DNA of 38,975 bases, taken from NCBI RefSeq assembly GCF_015352985.1, contig NZ_JACYXF010000061.1:1-38975 (forward strand). Reading direction: 5' to 3'. The notes under the pieces were generated by a model that saw only the letters and a program-made list of their open reading frames with translations, searched no databases and was not told the origin of the DNA. Position 1 is the first letter of the stretch, and every line of letters begins with the position of its first letter. Shown here piece by piece: positions 31,755 to 38,975 of the stretch. The position numbers and the translations under genes are program-made. This DNA is from Noviherbaspirillum malthae. GTDB taxonomy: Bacteria; Pseudomonadota; Gammaproteobacteria; Burkholderiales; Burkholderiaceae_D.

Positions 31755-34022
31755 TTATCCAATGTGGTGTTCTGAAGCTTGGTCGCTATGGCTAACGGTA
31801 TCTTCAAAGCCAAGGGGTGATTTCGACGCCAGGATCTTGTCCAACGCTTCTATATCCATTGGCTTGACAAAGTGATCATCAAAGCCGGCGGCCAGGGCCG
31901 ATTCTTTGTCATGGGTCTGGCCGTACCCGGTCAGTGCGATTAGCGTTGCGTTGGCGGTGGCTGAGGATTTGCGTAACCGACGAGCGAGTTCATAGCCGTC
32001 CATGTCGGGCAGTCCGATATCGAGGATGTACAACGCAAGGGGATCGGTTTGACTGTACTCTATTGTGCTCTTTGCATCGTTTCTGATAACGACGGAGTGG
32101 CCTTTTGCCGAAAGGAGATTGGCAAGCGTTTGTGCCGCATCGACATTGTCATCCACAATCATCAGACGCACTGGCGCGATTGAGGCACCCAGGGATTCGT
32201 CGGTTAAGTCTGTTTCACCATGACCGGTACCCAGCAGGGGAAGATACAGGGTAAAGCGCGCACCTTTTTCTTTTCCAGGACTTTCAGCCTCCACGCGCCC
32301 CCCGTGTAGCGACATAATGCTACGTACCAGTGCCAGCCCAAGACCTAGTCCACCCTGAGATCGATCTGGAGTACGTTGTGCTTGCCTGAAGAGCTCAAAC
32401 ACGTGTGGCAGTAACTCTTGTTCAATGCCGATGCCGTTGTCAGCTACGCTCAGCTTCACCTCATAAGCTTGCGCTTCAACAGTCAAGGTGATCTGTCCGC
32501 CTTGCGGCGTGTACTTGGCAGCGTTATTCAGTAGATTGGTGACGACCTGAATAAGTCGAGTCTCATCCCCCATCACTGCCGCATGCGAAGACCGCATATG
32601 AAGATGCAAGTCATGGCCACGCGCTTCTATCAAGGGTCGTGCCTGCTCGATCGCAACCGAAACGACGGATATGATATCAACCTTGTTCTTGTCGAGGACC
32701 ACCAGGCCACGAGTGACACGCGAGACATCTAAAAGGTCATCAATAAGCGATTTGAGCTGTCCCACCTGACGAACAATGATGTCGCTGGACTGCTGCAGGA
32801 TTTTTTCATTTTTCCCTGCAAGTTTCAGGAGTTCGGCAGCCGCTGCAATAGGAGACAAGGGGTTGCGTAGCTCATGCGCAAGCATGGCGAGGAACTCGTC
32901 TTTGGCGGTATTTTGATTTTCTGCCAGACGCCGTGCTTCCTGTTCGCTATGCAACAGCCTTTCGCGCTCCTGTTCCAATCGCTTACGGGCCTGATTCTCT
33001 TCAGTGAGCTTTATACCGGCTTCCTGCAAAGCGCGCTGCAACCGGTCCGCTTCCAATACGCCGGAGGTCTTCGGTTGAGGAATTCCGCCAAGCTCAAGTG
33101 CCTTCGCGGCCGCCAGGGTCAGGTTGAACGATCCGGTAATGCGGCGCGCAAAAATCGTGATACCCACCACGGCGCAACCAAGCACCAGGCACAGGGCCAG
33201 CGCGGCATACAGCGTCGCAGTACGAGCCGAGCGATTAATCTCTGACATTGGCGCCGCTATCGCGACCGTCCAATTGGCGCGGGAGGTATGGGTGAATGCG
33301 TTGTATGCCCAAAACCCATCACGGGTAAAGTTCTCGATCCTGCCGCTCCATTGATTTACCGAGGCATCAAATAGTTGCGGTTTGACCGGTGTGCCAGTGA
33401 ACTCCTTCTCACGAAGATTGCGTGCTATCGTGATGCCGTCCGATCCAAATACGCCGACTACCCATGTGTCGGACATATCTTTTCGATGCAGAAGTTTGGT
33501 AAAGTGATTGGCGTGGAAAGTATGAGCAAGCAGGAATTTTTTACCAGTAGAAGTGGTGACTGGAATATTGACAGAAACGACTTTCCACTTACCCGCACGT
33601 CCTTCGCGCAGGTTGGAAACGCTAGGCTTTTGTAACGCGATCGCCGCTGGCACCCATTCATTGGAAGGCTCTGATAGTTGGCTCTTGAACGGGTGATGCG
33701 TATGTGCCAGCATGTCGCCGTTGCCATCGTAAATGACGGCCCACGAATCCGATGTGGTAATGGTTCGCTTCATAAGAGCATACACAGAGGCAAAGTCTTC
33801 CCGATGCATATGGTCTGTCTGAGCAATGACGCGCAACGCACCTTCGGCGTCAGCAAGCTCTTGATCGATTGCAAGAGCGATAGATCGGGTTTTCTCTTCA
33901 ATGCCTTGCAGTTGGGTTTCCTTTTCTTGCTCCAATAACAGGTGAAGTCCCCAAGCTGAAAGGGCGACGAGCGGCAAAAGCACCAGAGCGATGACTAGGA
34001 TGATGTAGCTACGAGTTTTCAT
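31755..34022 (-). CDS. Hybrid sensor histidine kinase (Cache sensor, HisKA, HATPase, receiver)
   Basis: 755 residues from ATG 34022 (MKTRSYIILV); the TTG at 34037 is less likely because the truncated paralogue at 129-521 starts the same way. Domains in order: TM1 (about 5-27), extracytoplasmic double-Cache-like domain (ALAIDQELADAEGALRV to about 265), TM2 (about 270-292), coiled linker, HisKA with FLAMLAHELRNPLSPIAAA, HATPase with NLLNNAAKYTP, VADNGIGIE and GGLGLGLALV, and a C-terminal receiver with MIVDDN, YILDIGLPDMDGYEL (phospho-Asp) and FVKPMD. It is membrane-bound and presumably senses a small ligand. No cognate DNA-binding regulator is adjacent. Confidence 0.9.
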   Translation of the reverse strand: MKTRSYIILVIALVLLPLVALSAWGLHLLLEQEKETQLQGIEEKTRSIALAIDQELADAEGALRVIAQTDHMHREDFASVYALMKRTITTSDSWAVIYDGNGDMLAHTHHPFKSQLSEPSNEWVPAAIALQKPSVSNLREGRAGKWKVVSVNIPVTTSTGKKFLLAHTFHANHFTKLLHRKDMSDTWVVGVFGSDGITIARNLREKEFTGTPVKPQLFDASVNQWSGRIENFTRDGFWAYNAFTHTSRANWTVAIAAPMSEINRSARTATLYAALALCLVLGCAVVGITIFARRITGSFNLTLAAAKALELGGIPQPKTSGVLEADRLQRALQEAGIKLTEENQARKRLEQERERLLHSEQEARRLAENQNTAKDEFLAMLAHELRNPLSPIAAAAELLKLAGKNEKILQQSSDIIVRQVGQLKSLIDDLLDVSRVTRGLVVLDKNKVDIISVVSVAIEQARPLIEARGHDLHLHMRSSHAAVMGDETRLIQVVTNLLNNAAKYTPQGGQITLTVEAQAYEVKLSVADNGIGIEQELLPHVFELFRQAQRTPDRSQGGLGLGLALVRSIMSLHGGRVEAESPGKEKGARFTLYLPLLGTGHGETDLTDESLGASIAPVRLMIVDDNVDAAQTLANLLSAKGHSVVIRNDAKSTIEYSQTDPLALYILDIGLPDMDGYELARRLRKSSATANATLIALTGYGQTHDKESALAAGFDDHFVKPMDIEALDKILASKSPLGFEDTVSHSDQASEHHIG

Positions 34023-34037
34023 CGAACATTTCGACAA

Positions 34038-34701
34038 GAGGCATTAAAGGTTTTCCAGCCAAGTACCGCATTGATGCAGCGTCACAAGGCCGCTTCAGAA
34101 ACTTCCAGAACCACATTGTAGGTTGCTTTCTGTTGAGAACGCTCCTATGAGGAAGAGACTTCTAGGGTTCAACAATTTTAGTTCGAAATTGATGCAAATA
34201 TAGCAATATTTTAAGTGCTTTCGCGATGGCGCTTATGGGAAATGGTCGGTAGGCCCATTTCCCTTGATCAATTGGAGTCCTGTCTCATGTGTTCCGGCTG
34301 ACGGAAATGGCGAAGGGAAGCGACAAGCGGAACTAAAGGCCGCTAGTCTTTCCTATGTGCATAGCGTGACTGAGAGTCGTAAAGCAGCGACTCGGGATAA
34401 TCAGTGGAACAGACCTCGCATCCCCATTCGCCATCAATCTACCAATTGACGTCCTGACAGAAAGCCCAATTCACTGCAAAAATGTCACTAGCGAGGCCAC
34501 CGAATAGCCATTTCATGTGAGCAACAGGATTTCTCATTCGAATCTGGCGGTCTGCGACTTAGCCTATAGCGGCCTATGACACGAATGGACGCTACCGGCA
34601 CAAACCATTCTGCCATGCACCGTGGGCAGGGCATGTTTCTCAGCGGAAATAGCCGCTTGTATTAAATGATATAGTTGTCGTTTGAGCTAACGAAGCCATT
34701 C
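34038..34701. other. Divergent promoter region between two sensor kinases
   Basis: About 660 bp separates two divergently oriented kinase genes. The ORF at 34264-34449 has no family features. No clear operator repeat was found. The region should hold the promoters of both kinases. Confidence 0.4.
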
Positions 34702-37047
34702 ATGATCACTCACCCCAATGACCAGCCTGCGGACTTCAATTCGCTGCGGCGCATTCAGCTGTTGGTCGAGAAGATAACGGACTATGCGATTTATATGCTG
34801 AGTCCGGAAGGGCTCGTTACGACTTGGAATGCCGGTGCCGCGCGTTTCAAGGGGTACTCGAGCCAAGAGATTATTGGCCAGCACTTTTCACGATTCTATT
34901 CTGCCGAAGACCAGATGGCCGGAATTCCCGCCAAAGCACTTGCTACGGCGATCAGGGAAGGGAAGTTCGAGGCGGAAGGCTGGCGCTACCGTAAGGATGG
35001 CAGTCGCTTCTGGGCCTCGGTGGTGATTGATCCGATCTTTGACAATACCGGCGTCCTGGTCGGCTTTGCAAAAATTACGCGCGACATCACCGACAAGAAA
35101 CGCGTAAAGGATGCACTCCATGCAAGCGAGGAAAATTTCCGCCTGCTTGTTCAAAGCGTGGTTGACTATGCCATTTATATGCTTTCGCCAACCGGGGAAA
35201 TTACTAACTGGAATACCGGCGCTCAGCGCATCAAGGGCTATTCGACCGATGAAGTCGTCGGCACCCATTTTTCCCGTTTCTATACGGACGAGGACCGGGC
35301 AAAAGGCCTTCCTGCTCACGGACTAGAGACCGCACGCAGTACCGGACGCTTCGAAGCGGAGGGCTGGCGGGTGCGCAAGGACGGCACCAGGTTCTATGCA
35401 AGCGTTGTCATCGATGCGATTCATAATGACGATGGCGTTCTCATTGGCTTTGCAAAGATCACGCGGGATGTTTCCGAGCGCAGGATGCTCGAGGAGACGC
35501 GCTCGGCGTTGGAACGTGCTCAACGGCTCGAATCGATCGGCAAGCTGACCGGCGGAGTCGCACACGACTTCAATAACATCTTGCAGGTCATCGGCGGGAA
35601 TTTGCAATTGCTGATGGCTGCGATCCAGGGGAACGAGGCGGCCCACCGTCATGCTCAAGTGGCATTGAACGCGGTAGAACGAGGCGGCAAGCTGTCTTCC
35701 CAATTACTCGCCTTCGCAAGACGACAACCGCTGCAGCCGATTGTGATCAACATGGGACGCGTCTTACGCGGCATGGAAGACTTGCTTCGTCGCGCCCTTG
35801 GCGAGACGATCGGTATTGAAACTATCGTTTCAGGCGGACTTTGGAATGCAGTAATCGATCCGCACCAATTGGAAAACGTGATTCTGAACCTAGCGATCAA
35901 TGCGCGCGATGCGATGCCTGGGGGAGGCAAGCTCACCATCGAACTGGGTAACTCCGTATTGGACGATGCGTACGTGACGACGGTCATTGACGTGCCAGCA
36001 GGGCAATATGTCATGCTAGCCATCACCGATACCGGCACCGGGATGACAAAGGAAGTCCTTGAACGCGCTGTGGAACCGTTTTTTACGACCAAGCCTGAAG
36101 GGCAGGGGACAGGACTGGGATTGAGCATGGCTTTTGGATTCGCCAAGCAAAGCAACGGTCATTTCAGGATCTACAGCGAACTTGGGCATGGTACAACGAT
36201 CAAGATCTACTTCCCGCGCTCGCATGAAGGCGAGGAAATTCTCTCGGCTCCGATTCCTACGAAAGTGACCGGCGGAACAGAAACGATTCTCGTCGTCGAA
36301 GACGATCTGACGGTGCAGCAGACGGTGGTAGAGATGCTGAGCAGCCTTGGTTATAAAGTACTGAAGGCTGATAACGCGACGACAGCGCTGGCGGTATTGA
36401 AAGCCGGCGTGCATTGCGATTTACTGTTCACTGACGTTGTCATGCCAGGTGAGCTGAAAAGCCCAGACTTGGTCAGGCAGGCAAAGGCTCTGCTACCTTC
36501 CCTCGAGGTGTTGTACACCTCCGGCTATACACAAAATGCCATTATCCATGGCGGGAGGCTAGACCCTGGCGTGCAGTTATTGAGCAAGCCGTATCGCCGG
36601 GAAGAGCTTGCACTGAAAGTGCACCAGATTCTGAAAGGCAGGGCACGCGAGGCGCAGTCTCTAGCGGCAATGACCATATTGGCGGAACGGGGGAGCGCAC
36701 CGCGAGCAAGTGCACGTCGTGTCCTGGTGGTCGAGGACATGATCGATTCGCAGGAAATGACATGCGAGCTGCTGCATGTTCTTGGACATTCCACGCAGGC
36801 GGTAGCCAGCGCAGAAGATGCATTGAAATTGCTCTCCGAAGGGCACTTCGATGTACTGCTTACTGACTACCAGCTGCCTGGCATGGATGGTCTTGCATTG
36901 GCAAGGAAGGCAAGACTGGAACAACCTCAGCTGGAAATTATCTTCTCGTCCGGATACGGGGACATCAAGGGTGCTGCATTGAAACTCGGTGCAAAAATAC
37001 TGACCAAGCCTTTCGATCTAGATGCTCTCCGGACAGCGCTGAAGTGA
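34702..37047 (+). CDS. PAS-PAS hybrid histidine kinase with two receivers
   Basis: 781 residues from ATG 34702; the TTG at 34675 would add nine. Soluble, no membrane helices. Two near-identical PAS/PAC units come first (about 15-135 and 140-265): DYAIYMLSPEG/TG, TTWNAGAARFKGYSSQEIIG and ITNWNTGAQRIKGYSTDEVVG, both with HFSRFY and VLVGFAKITRD-type ends. Then the kinase core, GVAHDFNNILQVIGGN, NLAINARDAMP, DTGTGM and GQGTGLGLSM. The two receivers are ILVVEDDL with LLFTDVVMPG, and VLVVEDMID with VLLTDYQLPGMDGLAL and TKPFD. The tandem PAS units suggest redox, light or ligand sensing. The first receiver has GELKSPDL after the phospho-Asp region. Confidence 0.9.
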   Translation: MITHPNDQPADFNSLRRIQLLVEKITDYAIYMLSPEGLVTTWNAGAARFKGYSSQEIIGQHFSRFYSAEDQMAGIPAKALATAIREGKFEAEGWRYRKDGSRFWASVVIDPIFDNTGVLVGFAKITRDITDKKRVKDALHASEENFRLLVQSVVDYAIYMLSPTGEITNWNTGAQRIKGYSTDEVVGTHFSRFYTDEDRAKGLPAHGLETARSTGRFEAEGWRVRKDGTRFYASVVIDAIHNDDGVLIGFAKITRDVSERRMLEETRSALERAQRLESIGKLTGGVAHDFNNILQVIGGNLQLLMAAIQGNEAAHRHAQVALNAVERGGKLSSQLLAFARRQPLQPIVINMGRVLRGMEDLLRRALGETIGIETIVSGGLWNAVIDPHQLENVILNLAINARDAMPGGGKLTIELGNSVLDDAYVTTVIDVPAGQYVMLAITDTGTGMTKEVLERAVEPFFTTKPEGQGTGLGLSMAFGFAKQSNGHFRIYSELGHGTTIKIYFPRSHEGEEILSAPIPTKVTGGTETILVVEDDLTVQQTVVEMLSSLGYKVLKADNATTALAVLKAGVHCDLLFTDVVMPGELKSPDLVRQAKALLPSLEVLYTSGYTQNAIIHGGRLDPGVQLLSKPYRREELALKVHQILKGRAREAQSLAAMTILAERGSAPRASARRVLVVEDMIDSQEMTCELLHVLGHSTQAVASAEDALKLLSEGHFDVLLTDYQLPGMDGLALARKARLEQPQLEIIFSSGYGDIKGAALKLGAKILTKPFDLDALRTALK

Positions 37048-37129
37048 AAAAGATGCGTACGCAAAAGCCGCTTGACTCGACGGTTGTTAATCAAGCAGCC
37101 GAGTCGTCGTGAACTACTTGCCGTTTGAA

Positions 37130-37581
37130 TCAGGAAGTCATGAATTGAACTTGATGTTGCTCTCCAATGGAGGGCATCTTGCCTAGATCATGAGGGATTT
37201 CCCTTATTTCTTTATCGATGACCTGAAAAAATGCTTCAGAGTGGGCAGGCGCATCAAAAATCAGCATTTTCGCTTGGCTATCAGACATACCTTTGAAACT
37301 GTGTACGGTGCCGCCCGGGGCATAAATGAAATCACCTCGACCAACGATGTGCTCCTGCCCTGCGATAACGAAACGAATCTCACCCTCGATAACATAGTAC
37401 GTCTCGTCCCACGGATGGCAATGCGGTGGCGGTCCGGAATGCTTTGGCAGAACGGCTTCTATCAAAGACCAGCCCTTGCTGGTGTCATTTGCAGAGCACA
37501 GGAACTGAATTTGCGTTCCTAAATGTTGAGCAAGTCTGACTGGCGGTTGCCCTGTTTTCTGACGACGATCTTCTTGTGCAT
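37130..37581 (-). pseudogene. Cupin-domain gene with a one-base frameshift
   Basis: From ATG 37581 (AAGGA 8 nt upstream) the reading MHKKIVVRKQG is followed by a premature stop in that frame. The continuation QPPVRLAQHLGTQIQFLC, then VLPKHSGPPPHCHPWDE, YYVIEGEIRFVIAGQ and YAPGGTVHSFKG, is in the adjacent frame and runs to the stop at 37130. One extra G in the GGG at 37550-37552 (minus strand) would join the two. The metal-binding cupin motifs (HCHPWDE and PGGTVHSF) are intact. The TTG at 37465 could still start a shortened 111-residue product. It is divergent from the TetR gene across a palindrome. This is either true decay or a sequencing error. Confidence 0.65.
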
Positions 37582-37609
37582 GATAGATTTCCTTGTCATA
37601 GAGCCTACA

Positions 37610-37628
37610 ATGTCATACACTATGACAT
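37610..37628. promoter_or_regulatory. Perfect 19-bp palindrome between TetR and cupin genes
   Basis: ATGTCATA-CAC-TATGACAT, eight bases in each arm, lies 20 bp before the TetR start and 29 bp before the cupin start. The size and position are those of a TetR-family operator controlling both divergent genes. Confidence 0.75.
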
Positions 37629-37647
37629 CTCGTCCCGCACTGTGTCA

Positions 37648-38220
37648 ATGAAAAATTTAGCATCCCTTACCGACCGTAAAAACGACCTTACTCGCCAGCT
37701 CATTTTGGATGCAGCTATCGAGATGGTAGAAGCAGCACCGGTTCATGAACTGACCGTCCGCGCGGCAGCAAAGCAGGCCAATATCTCAGAACGGACGGTC
37801 TTTCGTTACTTCTCTTCGCGTGATGACCTCCTCGACGCTGTCGCTGAAGAAATGCACCGCAAACTCAACTTACCGTCGCCGCCTTCTACGCTTGACGAGT
37901 TACTCGTCGCCCCACGACAGCTGTTCTCTGCTTTTGACAAAAAGACGGCTCTTACGAAAGCGGCGCTCCATCCTGAGATCGTTGACCGCATACGTGAGTC
38001 CCAGGGTTCTCGAACAGGAATCGCAATCGAGGACATCATTGACGGACTGGCGCCTGAGTCCGGCGTCCAGGAACGTCGATTTGCCGTCGCGACCATACGC
38101 TACTACCTCACAGCCAGCACATGGTATTACTACCGTTTCTCTTTTGGATTTACTCTAGAGGAGAGTATTGTTGGGGCTGAGATGGCGATTCGGCAGGCGA
38201 TTAACAATATCGCTCAATAA
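37648..38220 (+). CDS. TetR-family transcriptional repressor
   Basis: 190 residues from ATG 37648; upstream start codons would place the reading across the palindrome. The helix-turn-helix is plain: QLILDAAIEMVEAAPVHEL, VRAAAKQANISERTVFRYF and SSRDDLLDAVAEEM (about residues 12-65). The C-terminal ligand domain (about 75-190) ends with a Tyr-rich helix (RYYLTASTWYYYRFSFGF). It probably represses itself and the divergent cupin gene through the 37610-37628 palindrome. Effector unknown. Confidence 0.88.
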   Translation: MKNLASLTDRKNDLTRQLILDAAIEMVEAAPVHELTVRAAAKQANISERTVFRYFSSRDDLLDAVAEEMHRKLNLPSPPSTLDELLVAPRQLFSAFDKKTALTKAALHPEIVDRIRESQGSRTGIAIEDIIDGLAPESGVQERRFAVATIRYYLTASTWYYYRFSFGFTLEESIVGAEMAIRQAINNIAQ

Positions 38221-38507
38221 ATGAAATCATGGACCCTGTCGACGTCATCGAATGCCTAGTTATGACGACAATCTTGTGTCATCAACACATCTTCAATTGA
38301 TCAGTTCTTCCTGCCCCAGCTTTATGCGCATGACTTCATGCAGGTTAGTATGCCTAACGGCGCCAGTGTGTTTTCGCTAACCATTTGTGATGCTCATTGC
38401 GAGGCGGATGTACGATGGGGTATCACGCCATACAGGCCTACGACTCAGCAATCTTCAGTGTTTATGTCGCACTTTCGGAATGATTGATGCTGTCAGATCC
38501 ATTGCCG

Positions 38508-38815
38508 TCAAGTACCGACTAAGCGGACTGTAGCCATATCAATATGAAATTGCATTGCTGCTTCTGCGGCGATGGGGTCTTTTCTGACAATTGCCTCTAC
38601 CACTCGCCGGTGCTCCTGCTCCACGGCTTCTTTCCTTTGTGGCTGATGAGAAGGCGAAAATTTACGAGACAAGTCCATGGCAAAGGATATCTGATTGCGT
38701 AGTGATTTGAGGACGGCCATTACTAATGGATTCCTCGACGCCTCTGCAATCGTGATATGGAATGCCAAATCAGCGTCCACTGAATTTTCGTAACCGTTCA
38801 CCCTTCGGCGAAGCT
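38508..38815 (-). pseudogene. GntR/FadR-type regulator, FCD-domain fragment
   Basis: The reading RRRVNGYENSVDADLAFH, then ITIAEASRNPLVMAVL and EQEHRRVVEAIVRKD to AMQFHIDMATVRL, is the end of an FCD effector domain, with its conserved D-x-x-FH and H residues. The N-terminal winged helix and first half are missing; the frame runs into IS-derived DNA at about 38815, so the apparent start further right is spurious. The truncation faces the transposase remnant at the window edge. Confidence 0.75.
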
Positions 38816-38975
38816 GTCTTGGATTAAGGAAGGAGCAACGCCATCTCTCCAATGTGCTTGAATGGCCTGTGTGAGGAAGGTAAGCGGATTGCGACCTTGC
38901 AGCTTGCAACTGCCGACGACCGTCATGATGCGCTCGACATAGTGTGAGCCACGCACCGACTGCGTCCCGAAGCTG
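38798..38975 (-). CDS. Transposase C-terminal end, probably IS66 family (partial)
   Basis: The minus strand from the window edge reads FGTQSVRGSHYVERIMTVV, then GSCKLQGRNPLTFLTQAIQ and DGVAPSLIQ, ending at TGA 38798-38800. The pattern (V)ERI-x-TVV, a Q-x-RN-x-x-x-FLT step and APSL(L/I) is what I recall from the tails of IS66-type DDE transposases. The IS terminal repeat is not visible; the reading overlaps the GntR remnant, so this end of the element seems lost by deletion. Family assignment is tentative. Confidence 0.55.
   Translation of the reverse strand, partial: SFGTQSVRGSHYVERIMTVVGSCKLQGRNPLTFLTQAIQAHWRDGVAPSLIQDSFAEG

Noticed and set aside
37063..37110. Imperfect GACTCG/CGAGTC repeat after the PAS kinase gene
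   Set aside because: Six-base stem with a loop of about 20 nt and no T-run; too weak to call a terminator.
38221..38507. Possible 44-residue ORF near 38350-38480 (MPNGASVFSLTICDAH...)
   Set aside because: No ribosome site or family; frame openness of this length is expected by chance.

Overview
The window looks like a chromosomal accessory stretch from a betaproteobacterium of the order Burkholderiales, plausibly Oxalobacteraceae. The grounds are an orphan Bug-type tricarboxylate receptor, a Gram-negative porin of the porin_4 kind, a KfrA-like gene next to a tyrosine recombinase, and generally GC-rich codon use. Genus cannot be fixed from sequence reading alone. No rRNA, tRNA or CRISPR array was seen. 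Both ends are transposase fragments (IS256-like at the left, probably IS66-like at the right), and each abuts a truncated host gene.

Layout. 0-1.8 kb: IS256 end, a sensor-kinase gene cut by it, a LysR C-terminal fragment, and a degenerate receiver-domain protein. 2.1-4.4 kb: a shortened tyrosine recombinase, a KfrA-like coiled-coil protein, a hairpin terminator and a 53-residue small gene. 4.7-6.7 kb: an AbiE-type (type IV) toxin-antitoxin pair with twin palindromic operators. 6.7-7.7 kb: no convincing gene, but a minus-strand terminator. 7.7-15.3 kb: a co-directional metabolic block of porin, TauD/TfdA dioxygenase, LysR regulator, nitrilase-family amidohydrolase, RraA-like protein, Bug receptor and single-chain L-serine dehydratase. 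This is probably a catabolic locus for an unknown small organic or amino compound.

15.7-21.4 kb is a lower-GC conflict-type region on the minus strand. It holds a translationally coupled GHKL-ATPase plus double PRTase-like gene pair with a 9-bp inverted repeat upstream, then a PIN-domain protein coupled to an unrecognised partner with repeats over its start codon. 21.5-25.9 kb: small exported proteins (one frameshifted), a three-repeat lipoprotein without a canonical start codon, an exported DNA/RNA non-specific endonuclease, and a DUF3293 protein.

26.0-29.1 kb: a near-perfect LexA (SOS) box, a 41-residue ORF, and an accessory exonuclease VII operon (xseA with a DUF5710-like N-terminal domain, and xseB), followed by a GNAT-like gene. 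29.4-31.4 kb: two paralogous 85-residue HTH proteins flanking a homing-endonuclease-like gene. 31.8-37.0 kb: two divergent hybrid sensor kinases. 37.1-38.2 kb: a frameshifted cupin gene and a TetR regulator, divergent around a perfect 19-bp palindrome. The right end is a GntR/FCD fragment against the IS remnant.

The best candidates for an undescribed system are the GHKL-ATPase/PRTase-like pair, the PIN pair, and the SOS-box/41-aa ORF/exonuclease VII operon. All functional statements come from motif recognition by eye; no database search was run.
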